Assembly (NCBI GenBank): GCA_943331295.2
Contig: CALQLA020000014.1
Coordinates: 33,756-97,755 of the forward strand
Direction of reading: 5' to 3'
Length of the DNA: 64,000 bases
Origin: Bordetella parapertussis
Lineage (GTDB): Bacteria; Pseudomonadota; Gammaproteobacteria; Burkholderiales; Casimicrobiaceae
A program made the position numbers and the translations under genes. Positions 44,150-55,805 of this stretch are shown here, piece by piece (positions within the stretch are counted from its first letter, which is position 1; the number at the start of each line of letters is the position of its first letter). The notes below the pieces were generated by a model. That model saw nothing but the letters and a program-made list of their open reading frames with translations, was not told the origin of the DNA and searched no databases.

Positions 44150-45122
44150 CGACGACCTCGCGATCGGGCGCGTCGAGCCGGGCGACGAAGCGCGCGAGTT
44201 CCGCGGGCAGCGGCGACTCGACCACCATTTCCTCGCCGGTGATGGGGTGGGCGAAGCGCAGCCGGTGGGCGTGGAGGAACATGCGCTTCAACCCCTGCTT
44301 CGCGAGCGCCTTGTTCCACGGGAAGTCCCCGTACTTGTCGTCGCCCGCCAACGGGAAACCGAGGTGCGTCAGGTGCACCCGGATCTGATGCGTCCGGCCG
44401 GTGTCGAGTTCCGCCTCGAGCAACGCGACCGGGGGCTTTGCCGCGGCCCATTTGCGGACGAGCCGGAACACAGTGCGCGCCTCGCGCCCGGCGTCGTCGA
44501 CCCGAACCCGCCGCTCGCCGTCGCCGGTGACGTAGGCTTCCAGGGCGAGCGCGACGGCTCGCTTGGCGTCGCGCCAGTTGCCCCGCACCATCACGAAATA
44601 GCGCTTGTCCATCGTGCCTTCCCGCAGCTGCTCGTGCAGGCCCGTCAGCGCCGATCGCTTCTTCGCGACCAGCAGCACGCCTGAGGTGTCGCGATCGAGC
44701 CGGTGCACGAGTTCGAGGAACCGCGCGTCGGGCCGGGCGTAGCGCAGCCGCTCGATCAGGCCGTGGCTTATGCCCGATCCTCCATGCACCGCCAGTCCGG
44801 ACGGCTTGTCGAGGACAATCAGCGCATCATCCTCGTACAGCAGGGGCGGAATCACCATCGGCCCCGGCGGCACCGTATTGGTGCGAACCTCCGGCGCCGC
44901 GGCGCGAATCGGCGGCACCCGCAACTCGTCACCGGTAGCGAGCCGCGCGTCCGGCCCGACCTTGCGGCGGTTCACCCTGACCTCGCCGCTGCGCAGGATC
45001 CGATAGATGTGGCTCTTCGGCACCCCCTTCAGGATCTTCAGCAGGTAGTTGTCGATCCGTTGCCCCTGCGCGTCCTCGCCAACTACAAGCCAGTTGACAG
45101 CATCCTTGCTTAACTCACTCAT
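44142..45122 (-). CDS. rluC: 23S rRNA pseudouridine synthase RluC
   Basis: 326 residues. An S4 domain (RIDNYLLKILKGVPKSHIYRIL) precedes the RluA-type catalytic domain with LVHRLDRDTSGVLLVAKK (catalytic Asp) and GRTHQIRVHLTHLGFPLAGD. It modifies uridines 955, 2504 and 2580 of 23S rRNA. The start at 45122 (MSELSKDAV) is inferred from the S4 position; no strong ribosome site is visible. It diverges from rne, with which it is adjacent in many proteobacteria. Confidence 0.93.
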   Translation of the reverse strand: MSELSKDAVNWLVVGEDAQGQRIDNYLLKILKGVPKSHIYRILRSGEVRVNRRKVGPDARLATGDELRVPPIRAAAPEVRTNTVPPGPMVIPPLLYEDDALIVLDKPSGLAVHGGSGISHGLIERLRYARPDARFLELVHRLDRDTSGVLLVAKKRSALTGLHEQLREGTMDKRYFVMVRGNWRDAKRAVALALEAYVTGDGERRVRVDDAGREARTVFRLVRKWAAAKPPVALLEAELDTGRTHQIRVHLTHLGFPLAGDDKYGDFPWNKALAKQGLKRMFLHAHRLRFAHPITGEEMVVESPLPAELARFVARLDAPDREVVDA

Positions 45123-45133
45123 TTGCTTATAAT
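45106..45133 (+). promoter_or_regulatory. Putative rne promoter
   Basis: TTGCTT (45106-45111), 16-base spacer, TATAAT (45128-45133), overlapping the first codons of the divergent rluC. Transcription from here would give rne a 5' leader of about 590 bases. Confidence 0.5.
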
Positions 45134-45139
45134 CATCCG

Positions 45140-45730
45140 CTGCAACACGTCCCGGTGACGCTCCAACCTCGGCTTCGGCCTCCGGTTGAGGCCGCGGGCG
45201 GTCACCGTGATCGACTCGATCCGGCTGCCGCGCCGTCAGGGCGAGTCGCCCCCCGTTGGGGGGCATAGTCGGCCAGAACCAAAAGCAGGGCCGCCGGTTA
45301 AATCCGTTCACCGTCCGGGCGTTGCGCCCCGGAAAAGTAAGGATGTTAAAGGAAGAGCGCAGTCTCCGCACCCGGCTTGCGGCCGGTCTGAAGCGGCGCC
45401 CTGCGCGGCGTACCTGGCGATTAACTATGTTCCAGGCCTGTTTGGCGACCGCGACAGCGTCGCGGCCAACCCGGCCTGGAGCCTGAACCCGCTTGAACAA
45501 GACAACGACACCCTCCGCCACCACGAGATCGATGCGCCCCGACTGTTTCGGGGCCGACTCGGCGCCGAACCGACCCGGCGCCCATTCCGTTCTCGTCCGC
45601 CCGCAGCCACGGCTGCCGGCGGGACGTTGCACGTCCGCGTCCGCCGCCCAGTAGCGTTTCGGCCGCGCGCCGCGCGGCCTCGGCTTCACCCCCGCCAGCC
45701 CGGACGCAGCCTGCGCCGGGAAAACAATTT
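45140..45730 (+). promoter_or_regulatory. Long 5' leader of rne, probable autoregulatory region
   Basis: About 590 bases between the putative promoter and the rne ATG hold no recognisable gene. A GGTGAC...GTCACC arm pair (about 45156-45212) encloses smaller stems, a GCCCCCC-GTT-GGGGGGC hairpin is at 45248-45264, and AU-rich single-stranded-looking patches follow (GGTTAAATC near 45296; GATTAACTATG near 45419). In enterobacteria the rne leader mediates feedback cleavage by RNase E; the same role here is an inference from position and length. Confidence 0.5.
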
Positions 45731-48607
45731 ATGAAGCGCATGCTCTTCAATGCCACCCAAGCGGAGGAACTCCGGGTGGCGATCGTCGACGGCCAGAAGC
45801 TGGTCGACCTCGACATCGAGTCCGCAAGCAAGGAACAACGCAAGGGCAACATCTACAAGGCCGTCGTCACCCGCGTCGAACAGAGCCTCGAGGCCTGCTT
45901 TGTCGAATACGGAACCGACCGCCACGGCTTCCTGCCGTTCAAGGAAATCTCGAGGCAGTACCTGAAGGGCGCCGACGCCGACGGCGAAGGCGGCCGGGGT
46001 CGCATCCACGACCAGATCCGCGACGGCATGGAGTTGATTGTCCAGGTCGACAAGGACGAGCGCGGCAACAAGGGCGCGGCGCTGACGACGTACATCTCGC
46101 TCGCTGGCCGCTACCTCGTGCTGATGCCGAACAATCCGCGCGGCGGCGGCGTCTCCCGCCGGATCGAGGGCGAGGACAGGAACGAGCTGCGCGACGCGAT
46201 CGCCGCCCTCGAAGTGCCGCCCGGCATGAGTGTCATCGCGCGCACCGCCGGCATCGGCCGCAGCACCGAGGAACTGCAGTGGGACCTCAACTACCTGCTG
46301 CAGCTCTGGCGCGCCGTCGAGGATGCATCGAAGCTGCAGTCGGGCGCGTTCCTGATCTACCAGGAATCGAGCCTCGTCATCCGCGCGATCCGCGACTACT
46401 TCCATCCGGACATCGGCGAGCTGCTGATCGACACCGAGGCGATCTACGAGCAGGCGCAGCAGTTCATGAGCCACGTGATGCCGGCGAACGTGCACCGGGT
46501 CAAGCTCTACAAGGACGACGTTCCGCTGTTCTCCCGGTTCCAGATCGAGCATCAGATCGAGACCGCCTACGCGCGGCAGGTGCCGCTGCCGTCGGGCGGC
46601 GCGATCGTCATCGACCACACGGAGGCGCTGGTTTCGGTCGACGTCAACTCGGCGCGCGCGACCAAGGGCGCCGACATCGAGGCGACGGCATTCAACACCA
46701 ACCTCGAGGCTTCCGACGAGATCGCGCGCCAGCTGCGACTGCGCGACCTCGGCGGGCTCATCGTGATCGACTACATCGACATGGAGAGCACCAAGAACCA
46801 GCGCGAGGTCGAGACGCGCCTCAAGGATGCATTGCGCTACGACCGCGCGCGCGTCCAGCTGGGCAAGATCTCCCGCTTCGGCCTGATGGAGCTGTCGCGG
46901 CAGCGGCTGCGCCCCGCGCTCGCCGAATCCGCGTACATCCCCTGCCCGCGCTGCCACGGCATCGGCCACATCCGCGGCACCGAATCGTCGGCGCTGCACA
47001 TCCTGCGGATCCTGCAGGAAGAGGCGATGAAGGAGAACACCGCGCAGGTCGTCGCCCAGATGCCGGTCGACGTCGCGACGTTCCTCCTCAACGAAAAGCG
47101 CACCGAGGTGCTGTCGATCGAGACGCGCTTCAAGGTCAACGTGCTGCTGGTGCCGAACCGGCACCTCGAGACGCCGAACTATACGGTGCAGCGACTGAAG
47201 CACGACGATCTGAACCAGGGCGAGCCGATGCCCGCGTCGTTCAACCTCGTCACCAAGCCGGAAGAGCCGGACGTCGTCGAGCAGATGAAGGAAGAGGCGA
47301 AGGAGCCGCGCCAGGAAGCCGTCGTAAAGGGCATCACACCGGCGCAACCGGCGCCGATCCCGGTCGAGCCGCCGCCCCGCGCCGAGCCCGCCGCCCCGGC
47401 CCCGCAGCCGCAAGCGCAGCCCGAGAACGGCTGGCTCGGCAAGGTGCTGGGCTGGTTCCAGAAAAAGCCCGCGATCCCGGCGCCTGCCGCGCAGCCCGAC
47501 GGCAAGCCGCGCGAAGCGCGCGACTCCCGGCGCGACAGCCGCGGCGAACAGCGCGACAGCCGAGGCGGTCGCGGCCAGGATCGACGCGAAGGCCGCGACC
47601 AGCGCGACGGCCGGCGCGACGACAACCGCGGGCGCCAGGATCGCGATCGCGGTCCCCGGGGCAGCGGCGAAGGGCGCGACGCGCAGCAACCGCCGCGCGG
47701 CGCGCAGGGCGGCAGCAACCCGCGCCGCGAAGGGCAGCGCAACGACCCGCGTCCGCAGGGCGACCGTCCGCCGCGCGAACAGGGCGACCGTCCGCCGCGG
47801 GAACAAGGTGATCGGCCGCCGCGGGAACAGGGCGACCGCCCGCCGCGCGAGGCGCGCGAGCCGCGCGACCCGCAGCAACGCGAGCAGCGTCCGCCGCGCG
47901 AGCCCCGCGAGCCGCGTGAGCCGCGTCCGCCGCGTGCGCAGCGTCCGCAGGGCCCCGCCGCCGGCGAAGGCGCCGAGCCGTCGGCCCTGGAGTTGAACGA
48001 CAAGCTGGCAGTCGACGCGTCCACACCGGGCGCCGAGGGTGACGACGGCAATCGCGGTCGTCGCGACCGCCGCCGCCGCGGCAATCGTGGCGACCGTCCG
48101 CGCAGCGAAGGCGGCGACGAAGGCGCGCCGGCGGAAGCCGGGGCATCGACGTCCGGCGACAACGACGCGGCATCGCAGTCGCCGCCCGCAGAGCATGCCA
48201 ACGCGACCGAGGCGGCACCGATGCCGGCGCGGGTCGCGCACCCTGCGCCCGCGGCGGAAGCCGCAGTGCCGGCCGCCCCGGTCGAGGTTGCTCCTGCCCC
48301 CACGCCTGCGCCGATGGTGCGGGAAGCGGCGGCCGAAGCGCCGGTGGCCGCCCCGGCACCTGTCGCGCCGCCGAAGCGTGAGCGTGCGTCGGCCCCGACC
48401 GCGGTGCCGGAGGTGCCGCCGGTAACGCTGGCGCTGCCGCCCGATTCCGGCCTGGTCCTGGTCGAGACGAGCCGTCGCGCGCCCCCGGCCGTCGCGCCGG
48501 AACCGGAGCAAAGCGGCCCCCGCCGCACGCGCCGGCCGCGCGTGCAGGTGGCGGACGAGCCGCTGCAGATCGTCGAGACGCGCAAGGAATCGCCGCCCGC
48601 CAATTGA
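45731..48607 (+). CDS. rne: Ribonuclease E
   Basis: 958 residues. The N-terminal half is the catalytic RNase E/G core: [20 protein letters not shown]1 domain near residues 35-125, catalytic Asp304 (SVDVNSAR) and Asp347 (IVIDYIDM), and the zinc-link Cys405 and Cys408 (CPRC). Beyond about residue 520 the tail is disordered, rich in Arg, Pro, Gln and Ala, with an amphipathic [15 protein letters not shown] segment near 565 that could anchor it to the membrane or bind a partner, and four tandem QGDRPPRE units. It starts mRNA decay and rRNA/tRNA processing. Confidence 0.96.
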   Translation: MKRMLFNATQAEELRVAIVDGQKLVDLDIESASKEQRKGNIYKAVVTRVEQSLEACFVEYGTDRHGFLPFKEISRQYLKGADADGEGGRGRIHDQIRDGMELIVQVDKDERGNKGAALTTYISLAGRYLVLMPNNPRGGGVSRRIEGEDRNELRDAIAALEVPPGMSVIARTAGIGRSTEELQWDLNYLLQLWRAVEDASKLQSGAFLIYQESSLVIRAIRDYFHPDIGELLIDTEAIYEQAQQFMSHVMPANVHRVKLYKDDVPLFSRFQIEHQIETAYARQVPLPSGGAIVIDHTEALVSVDVNSARATKGADIEATAFNTNLEASDEIARQLRLRDLGGLIVIDYIDMESTKNQREVETRLKDALRYDRARVQLGKISRFGLMELSRQRLRPALAESAYIPCPRCHGIGHIRGTESSALHILRILQEEAMKENTAQVVAQMPVDVATFLLNEKRTEVLSIETRFKVNVLLVPNRHLETPNYTVQRLKHDDLNQGEPMPASFNLVTKPEEPDVVEQMKEEAKEPRQEAVVKGITPAQPAPIPVEPPPRAEPAAPAPQPQAQPENGWLGKVLGWFQKKPAIPAPAAQPDGKPREARDSRRDSRGEQRDSRGGRGQDRREGRDQRDGRRDDNRGRQDRDRGPRGSGEGRDAQQPPRGAQGGSNPRREGQRNDPRPQGDRPPREQGDRPPREQGDRPPREQGDRPPREAREPRDPQQREQRPPREPREPREPRPPRAQRPQGPAAGEGAEPSALELNDKLAVDASTPGAEGDDGNRGRRDRRRRGNRGDRPRSEGGDEGAPAEAGASTSGDNDAASQSPPAEHANATEAAPMPARVAHPAPAAEAAVPAAPVEVAPAPTPAPMVREAAAEAPVAAPAPVAPPKRERASAPTAVPEVPPVTLALPPDSGLVLVETSRRAPPAVAPEPEQSGPRRTRRPRVQVADEPLQIVETRKESPPAN
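47756..47851 (+). repeat. Four tandem 24-base units inside rne
   Basis: Units at 47756, 47780, 47804 and 47828 encode QGDRPPRE four times. The first two differ at two or so bases, and the third carries synonymous changes, so the array is kept at protein level rather than freshly duplicated. It lies in the disordered, basic tail of RNase E. Confidence 0.85.
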
Positions 48608-48633
48608 CCGGCTGGCAGGCAACCCGCGCTGCG

Positions 48634-48673
48634 ATGCGGAGACGGGAGTCGATTCCCGTCTCCGCATTATTTT
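48634..48673 (+). terminator. Intrinsic terminator after rne
   Basis: A perfect 14-base stem (48634-48647 with 48654-48667, starting ATGCGGAGACGGGA) around GTCGAT, followed by TATTTT. It ends 27 bases after the rne stop and just before the ribosome site of the next gene. Confidence 0.85.
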
Positions 48674-48683
48674 GGAAGTGGCG

Positions 48684-49160
48684 ATGCGCAGGCTGTTGAT
48701 CGTCTACCACACGCAGTTCGGCGGCACCGCGCAGATGGCGGAGGCGGCGTGTCGCGGCGCGCGCGCGATCGACGACGTCGCCACGACGATGTTGCGCGCA
48801 GCGGAAGCCGGCGTGGACGACCTCCTGGACTGCGACGCGCTGCTGGTCGCGACGTCCGAGAACTTCGGCTCGCTGTCGGGAATGACGAAGGACTTTCTCG
48901 AGCGGGTCTACTACCCCTGCGAGGGCCGCGTCGAGGGCAAGGCCTACACGGTCCTCGTCTGCGCGGGCAACGACGGCGCCGGCGCGATGCTGCAGACCGA
49001 CCGGATCGCGACCGGGCTGCGGTTACGCAAGGTCCATCCGGGCACGATTTACAGGAGCGGCATCGTCGCGCAACCCCACATTGTCCCGGCGGCGACGCTG
49101 GCGCTGTGCGAAGAGATCGGCGCGACGCTCGCGGCTGGCCTCGCGGCCGGCATCTTCTGA
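48684..49160 (+). CDS. Flavodoxin-like protein
   Basis: 158 residues. RLLIVYHTQFGGTAQMAEA is the FMN-phosphate loop of flavodoxin-like proteins, SENFGSLSGMTKDFLERVYYP matches the NADPH-dependent FMN reductase/flavodoxin family, and VLVCAGNDGAGAML covers the isoalloxazine site. It probably binds FMN and transfers electrons; the partner is unknown. The ATG at 48684 has GGAAG at 48675-48679; a TTG at 48672 lies within the rne terminator and is unlikely. Confidence 0.83.
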   Translation: MRRLLIVYHTQFGGTAQMAEAACRGARAIDDVATTMLRAAEAGVDDLLDCDALLVATSENFGSLSGMTKDFLERVYYPCEGRVEGKAYTVLVCAGNDGAGAMLQTDRIATGLRLRKVHPGTIYRSGIVAQPHIVPAATLALCEEIGATLAAGLAAGIF

Positions 49161-49203
49161 CGCGCTGGCGTGCAAACGGGGCGGGCGGCCTCCCCGCCGG
49201 TGG

Positions 49204-49235
49204 CCCCGGGTTTCGCCTCGCTCAGCCCGGGCTAC
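49204..49235. repeat. Intergenic CCCGGG repeat, copy D
   Basis: CCCCGGGTTTCGCCTCGCTCAGCCCGGGCTACG (inverted orientation to copy C), between the flavodoxin-like gene and uvrB, whose 3' ends face each other. Copy E follows 25 bases later in the other orientation. Confidence 0.7.
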
Positions 49236-49260
49236 GCACGAGCAGAGCCGTGATCGGACC

Positions 49261-49292
49261 GTAGCCCGGCGTTGAGCGAAGCGAAACCCGGG
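49261..49292. repeat. Intergenic CCCGGG repeat, copy E
   Basis: GTAGCCCGGCGTTGAGCGAA followed by GCGAAACCCGGG; the same element as copy C with a small change in the left arm, inverted relative to copy D. Confidence 0.7.
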
Positions 49293-49354
49293 AGGACGCG
49301 CGGAAGGGCACGGTCCACCTACGGCATCGCTGCGGCCGTGCGTTGCGGGCCGCG

Positions 49355-51388
<2,034 letters not shown>

Positions 51389-51535
51389 GGGTATCGACGC
51401 CGGAAACGGGGCCGCGAACGCGGCCGAACTGAGCATTGTATCGCCGCGGCCGGTTTCGCCGGAAGCCCGTCGCGCCGATGGCGTGACCCGGCCAGGCTGG
51501 AGGCCCCGGGAGAGCGCCCCGGGTATGATGCCCGG

Positions 51536-51943
51536 ATGACAGCAACGCAGAAGCGCCCGGTCAAGCCCGAGGTCCGGCGGCACGGCCACGCCCCGGCGGA
51601 GGCGGTCGACGCCGCGCTACCCTTCCTGCGCTTCCATCATTCCGAAGAACTCCGGGCGCGGACGCTGGCGGTCCTCGCGAAGGTCGAGCATGCACCGGAC
51701 CCGGTGCGGCACCGCGAGGCGCTGGCGGACGTCGCCGTCGCGCTCGCCGACGCGGGCATCGACTGCTTCTTCATGCAGTCGCTCAAGCGCGCCAACGTCG
51801 GCTTCATCATCCAGACGTCCGCCACCGTGGGGATGGCCGGCGGCATGCAGGTGATCGGCACCGTCATCCGCAACATCATCGAGCGGATGAACGGGCCGCA
51901 GCTGATCTCGGTCTGCGCGTCGCTGCGGCAATTCATGCGCTAG
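51536..51943 (+). CDS. Conserved-looking protein of unknown function
   Basis: 135 residues I cannot assign to a family. The protein is helical: an N-terminal basic stretch ([15 protein letters not shown]), then [24 protein letters not shown], a middle with [14 protein letters not shown] and a glycine-rich [20 protein letters not shown]. It has no signal peptide; the Gly-rich stretch could be one hydrophobic helix. Codon use matches its neighbours and the opposite-strand frames do not, so it is likely real. A TATGAT 7 bases before the ATG suggests a very short or no leader. Divergent from uvrB. Confidence 0.7.
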   Translation: MTATQKRPVKPEVRRHGHAPAEAVDAALPFLRFHHSEELRARTLAVLAKVEHAPDPVRHREALADVAVALADAGIDCFFMQSLKRANVGFIIQTSATVGMAGGMQVIGTVIRNIIERMNGPQLISVCASLRQFMR

Positions 51944-51961
51944 CGGCGTTCCGCCGCGCCG

Positions 51962-53794
51962 CTACCGCAGCACTTCGGGCGCCGGCACGGCCGTCGCACC
52001 GGCCGCATCTCCTCCCGCACCGAACTGCAATGCGGCCAGCCGGGCGTACAGCGGACTCTCGACCAGCAGCCGGTCGTGCGGGCCGGCGGCGACGAGCCGC
52101 CCCTGCTCCAGCACGGCGATCCGGTCCGCGTGCCGCACCGTCGCGAGGCGGTGCGCGATGATCAGCACCGTGCGTCCCGCCATCAGCCGCTCCAGCGCCT
52201 GCTGGACCATCCGCTCGCTTTCCGCATCGAGCGCGCTGGTGGCCTCGTCGAGCAGCAGGATGGGCCGGTCGGCCAGGATGGCGCGCGCGATCGCAAGCCG
52301 CTGCCGCTGCCCGCCGGACAGCCGCACGCCGCGCTCGCCGAGAAAGCTCGCGTAACCCTCGGGCAGCCGATCGATGAACTCCGACGCGTAGGCAGCATCG
52401 CAGGCGGCGCGCACGTCGTCGTCGCTGGCCTCGGGCCGGCCGTAGCGGACGTTCTCGAGGACCGTCGCGGCGAATATCACCGGGTCCTGCGGGACCAGCG
52501 CCAGCCGCTGCCGGACCGCCTGCGGATCGGCGGTGCGGACGTCGACATCGTCGATGCGCACCGCGCCCGACTGCGGATCGTAGAAGCGCAGCAGCAGCTG
52601 GAACACGGTCGTCTTGCCCGCGCCCGACGGGCCGACCAGCGCGAGCTTCTCCCCTGCCCGCACGGTAAGCGACAGCGACTCCAGCGCCGCGGCGTCGGGG
52701 CGCGACGGATAGTGGAACGTGACGGCGTCGAGCGTCACGGTGCCCCGGGCAGGCAGCGGCATCGCCACCGGCTGCGCCGGCGCGCGGATGGCCGGCTCGA
52801 CCGCGAGCAGCTCGAACAGGCGCTCGGTCGCACCGGCGGCGCGCTGCACGTCGCCTGCGACCTCGGAGAGTGTCCCCACGGCACCGGCGACCAACACCGC
52901 GTAGAACACGAAGGCCGACAACTGACCGGCGCTGATGCGGCCGGCGACGACGTCGTGCCCGCCGATCCAGAGGATCACGCCGACGGCGCCGAACACCAGC
53001 ATGATCACCGCCGCCACCAGCAGCGAGCGCTGCCGGATGCGCAGCCGCGCCGTGGCAAACGTGGCTTCGACGCGATCGCCGAAGAGCCGCCGGTCGATGG
53101 CCTCGTGCCCGTAGGCCTGCACGGTGCGGATCTCGTGCAGCGACTCGTCGAGGTAGGCGCCGATGTCGCCAACGCGCTCCTGCCCGGCGCGCGCGAGCTT
53201 GCGCACGCGGCGACCGAACAGGATGATCGGCGGCACCACGAGCGGCACGCCGAGCAGCACCAGCAGCGTGAGCTTCGCGCTCGTGAGCGCCAGCATCACC
53301 AGCCCGCCGACCAGCAGCAGGGCATTGCGCACCGCGAGCGACGCGCTCGATCCGATCACCGTCTCGAGCATCGTCGTGTCGTTGGTGAGGCGCGAGATCA
53401 CCTCGCCGGTGCGCATCAGCTCGAAGAACTCCGGCGGCAGCTTGAGCAGGTGGTCGAACACGGTGCGCCGCAGGTCCGCGGTCACGCGCTCGCCTAGCCA
53501 GGAGACGAAATAGAAGCGCGCGAACGTCGCCGCCGCCATCACCAGGATGATCACCAGCATCAGGCCCAGCCCGCGATCGAGCGCCGCGGCGTCGCCGGCG
53601 CCGAAGCCGCGATCGACGACCGCCTTCAAGCCCTGCCCGATCGCCAGCACGGCAGCGGCGGCGATCACCAGCGCGATCGCCGCGTAGATCACCTGTCGCC
53701 GGTACGGCCGCAGGAACGACCAGACGCGGGTCAGCGTCTTCAGGGCGGTGAGCGGGGGAATCGGTGGCGGCTTGGCGCCGTCGGCAGGAGTCAT
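51962..53794 (-). CDS. ABC exporter, MsbA/ABCB-like
   Basis: 610 residues with a six-helix transmembrane domain (residues about 20-320; SFLRPYRRQVIYAAIALVI, YFVSWLGERVTADLRRTVFDHLLKLPPEFF coupling helix, TNDTTMLETVIGSS) fused to an ATPase: Walker A GPSGAGKTT, LSGGQRQRLAIARAIL, ILLLDEATSALD and the H-loop IAHRLATVRHAD. It acts as a homodimeric or heterodimeric exporter of lipids or drugs; the substrate is not predictable. It ends 18 bases from the convergent unknown gene. Confidence 0.9.
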   Translation of the reverse strand: MTPADGAKPPPIPPLTALKTLTRVWSFLRPYRRQVIYAAIALVIAAAAVLAIGQGLKAVVDRGFGAGDAAALDRGLGLMLVIILVMAAATFARFYFVSWLGERVTADLRRTVFDHLLKLPPEFFELMRTGEVISRLTNDTTMLETVIGSSASLAVRNALLLVGGLVMLALTSAKLTLLVLLGVPLVVPPIILFGRRVRKLARAGQERVGDIGAYLDESLHEIRTVQAYGHEAIDRRLFGDRVEATFATARLRIRQRSLLVAAVIMLVFGAVGVILWIGGHDVVAGRISAGQLSAFVFYAVLVAGAVGTLSEVAGDVQRAAGATERLFELLAVEPAIRAPAQPVAMPLPARGTVTLDAVTFHYPSRPDAAALESLSLTVRAGEKLALVGPSGAGKTTVFQLLLRFYDPQSGAVRIDDVDVRTADPQAVRQRLALVPQDPVIFAATVLENVRYGRPEASDDDVRAACDAAYASEFIDRLPEGYASFLGERGVRLSGGQRQRLAIARAILADRPILLLDEATSALDAESERMVQQALERLMAGRTVLIIAHRLATVRHADRIAVLEQGRLVAAGPHDRLLVESPLYARLAALQFGAGGDAAGATAVPAPEVLR

Positions 53795-53946
53795 GGGCAG
53801 GGTCGGTGACTACGTCGGAGGAAAACGGAAGGTGTACGCCGAACGCGGCGTCGTTGCCGCGGGAAGCCGCAGGTGGCGCCGCGACGGGGATTGTGGCAGA
53901 TTGCCCTGCCGCGACGGCCTGCGGCGCCTATCCCCGGAGAACTCCC

Positions 53947-54342
53947 ATGCGCTACGCCCTGCCCGCCCTGACCACGCTCGTCGCGCTGCTGCTCTACGTC
54001 GTGGTAAGCATCAACGTTGGGCGCGCGCGGATGAAATTCAAGGTTGCCGCGCCGGCGGTGACGGGCAGCCCCGACTTCGAGCGCGTCTATCGCGTGCAGA
54101 TGAACACGCTCGAGCAGCTGGTGGCTTTCCTGCCCGCGCTGTGGCTGTTCGCCTTCTTCCTGAGCCCGCTGTGGGCCTCTGCGATCGGCGCCGCGTGGAT
54201 CGTCGGCCGCGTCCTCTACGCCCTGGGCTACTACAGCGCCGCGGAAAAACGCGGCGCCGGGTTCGCGATCAGCTTTTTCGCCTTTGCGGCGCTGTGGGGC
54301 GGCGCCTGCTGGGGCGTCGTCAGCGCGCTGTTCCAGTCCTGA
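53947..54342 (+). CDS. MAPEG family membrane protein
   Basis: 131 residues with four hydrophobic helices. Family landmarks are the Asn/Glu segment FERVYRVQMNTLEQLVAFLPALW (the ERxxxAxxNxxE-like motif of MAPEG) and GRVLYALGYYSAAEKRGAG. Bacterial MAPEG proteins are membrane glutathione transferases or relatives. It is divergent from the ABC exporter and precedes the aminotransferase by 90 bases. Confidence 0.9.
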   Translation: MRYALPALTTLVALLLYVVVSINVGRARMKFKVAAPAVTGSPDFERVYRVQMNTLEQLVAFLPALWLFAFFLSPLWASAIGAAWIVGRVLYALGYYSAAEKRGAGFAISFFAFAALWGGACWGVVSALFQS

Positions 54343-54399
54343 CGACCACCGGCCTGCGCGCCTGCCGACCCCGCCAAAACGGAGGTTGCTGCAGCGCGG

Positions 54400-54405
54400 T
54401 ATAAT
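54400..54405 (+). promoter_or_regulatory. -10 element upstream of the aminotransferase
   Basis: A perfect TATAAT at 54400-54405, 28 bases before the ATG at 54433, without a convincing -35. Confidence 0.45.
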
Positions 54406-54432
54406 CGCCGCTTTACGCCAGGTGCCGCCGCC

Positions 54433-55650
54433 ATGAACGCTCCGATGCCCGCTTCGCTGCTAGCCACCGTCGAACTTGCGCCGAAGGACCCGATACTGGG
54501 CGTCACGGAGACCTACGTCGCCGACACGAACCCCAAGAAGGTGAACCTCGGCGTCGGCGTCTACACCGACGAGAACGGCAAGGTGCCGCTGCTCGAATGC
54601 GTGAAGCGCGCCGAGCACGCACTGGCCGACAAGGAAGCGCCGCGGGGCTACCTGCCGATCGACGGCATCGCGGCCTACGACAAGGCCGTGCAGGGACTGC
54701 TGTTCGGTGCCGACGGGGAGATCGTCAAGGCGGGCCGAGGGGTGACCGTGCAGGCGCTGGGCGGCACCGGCGGCCTCAAGGTCGGCGCCGACTTCCTGCG
54801 CCGGTTCGCGCCCGCCGCCGAGGTCTACATCAGCGCGCCCAGCTGGGAAAACCATCGCGCGCTGTTCGAAGGTGCGGGCTTCGTCGTCAACGAATACCGC
54901 TACTACGAGGCCGCGACGCACGGCCTCGACCTCGACGGCATGCTGGCGGCGCTGGAGGCGGCACCTGCCGGCTCGATCGTGGTGCTCCACGCCTGCTGCC
55001 ACAACCCGACCGGCGTCGACCCGACCGAGGCGCAATGGGGCCGCATCCTGCACACGGTGCGCGCGCGCAACCTGACGCCGTTCCTCGACCTGGCCTACCA
55101 GGGCTTCGCGGAAGGGCTTGATGCCGACGGCGTCGTGGTGCGCCAGTTCGCCGCCACGCCCGGCCCGCTGTTCGTTTCGAGCTCGTTCTCGAAGTCGTTC
55201 TCGCTCTATGGCGAGCGCGTCGGCGCGCTGTCGGTCGTTGCCGTCGATCGCGACGAGGCAGCACGCGTGCTGTCGCAACTGAAGCGCCTCGTGCGCTCCA
55301 ACTATTCGAGCCCGCCGACGCACGGCGGGCAGATGGTCGCCAACGTTCTGACGACGCCCGAATTGCGCGCGCTGTGGGACACCGAACTGACCGGCATGCG
55401 CGAACGCATCCGCGGCATGCGCAAGGCTTTGGTTGAAGCCATCCACGCGCGCGTGCCTGGCGCCGACTTCAGCTTCGTGCTGAAGCAGCGCGGGATGTTC
55501 TCGTATTCCGGCCTGACGCTGCCGCAGGTGCGGCGCCTGCGGCAGGAGTATTCGATCTACGTGCTCGACTCGGGCCGCATCTGCGTGGCGGCCCTGAGCC
55601 CCCGCAACATCGAGTACGTGGCGGATGCAATCGCCGCCGTCATTGCCTGA
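54433..55650 (+). CDS. tyrB: Aromatic/aspartate aminotransferase (class I)
   Basis: 405 residues, fold-type I. Seen: KVNLGVGVYTDENGKVPLLECVKRAE, YLPIDGIAAYDKAVQGLLFG, HACCHNPTGVDP (Asn and Asp contacting PLP), and the PLP lysine in SSSFSKSFSLYGERVGAL; the substrate-carboxylate arginine is in VLDSGRICVAALS. It transaminates aromatic amino acids or aspartate with 2-oxoglutarate. AspC versus TyrB cannot be told reliably by sequence alone, so the symbol is tentative. Confidence 0.9.
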   Translation: MNAPMPASLLATVELAPKDPILGVTETYVADTNPKKVNLGVGVYTDENGKVPLLECVKRAEHALADKEAPRGYLPIDGIAAYDKAVQGLLFGADGEIVKAGRGVTVQALGGTGGLKVGADFLRRFAPAAEVYISAPSWENHRALFEGAGFVVNEYRYYEAATHGLDLDGMLAALEAAPAGSIVVLHACCHNPTGVDPTEAQWGRILHTVRARNLTPFLDLAYQGFAEGLDADGVVVRQFAATPGPLFVSSSFSKSFSLYGERVGALSVVAVDRDEAARVLSQLKRLVRSNYSSPPTHGGQMVANVLTTPELRALWDTELTGMRERIRGMRKALVEAIHARVPGADFSFVLKQRGMFSYSGLTLPQVRRLRQEYSIYVLDSGRICVAALSPRNIEYVADAIAAVIA

Positions 55651-55676
55651 AGTCGTCGGGTCTTGGCGGCAGGGCT

Positions 55677-55704
55677 TTGACAGCGGAACATTTACGGCTA
55701 TAAT
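55677..55704 (+). promoter_or_regulatory. Consensus sigma-70 promoter for the tRNA genes
   Basis: TTGACA (55677-55682), 16-base spacer, TATAAT (55699-55704): both hexamers are perfect. The tRNA-Gly gene begins 16 bases downstream. A GC-rich TTCGGGGCTG follows the -10. Confidence 0.85.
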
Positions 55705-55719
55705 TCGGGGCTGCACTAC

Positions 55720-55795
55720 GCGGGAATAGCTCAGTTGGTAGAGCGCAACCTTGCCAAGGTTGAGGTCGGGAGTTCGAGACTCCTTTCCCGCTCCA
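55720..55795 (+). tRNA. tRNA-Gly (anticodon GCC)
   Basis: 76 bases including an encoded CCA. Acceptor GCGGGAA pairs with TTCCCGC; D-arm GCTC/GAGC; anticodon stem CAACC/GGTTG with loop TTGCCAA, anticodon GCC; T-arm GGGAG-TTCGAGA-CTCCT (one G-T pair). All arms fold without bulges. Confidence 0.97.
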
Positions 55796-55805
55796 GAATT
55801 TCCTT

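Noticed and set aside
45686..48667. A 993-codon reverse open frame opposite rne.
   Set aside because: It mirrors rne, has low-complexity composition, and matches no family; long antisense frames are expected at this GC content.
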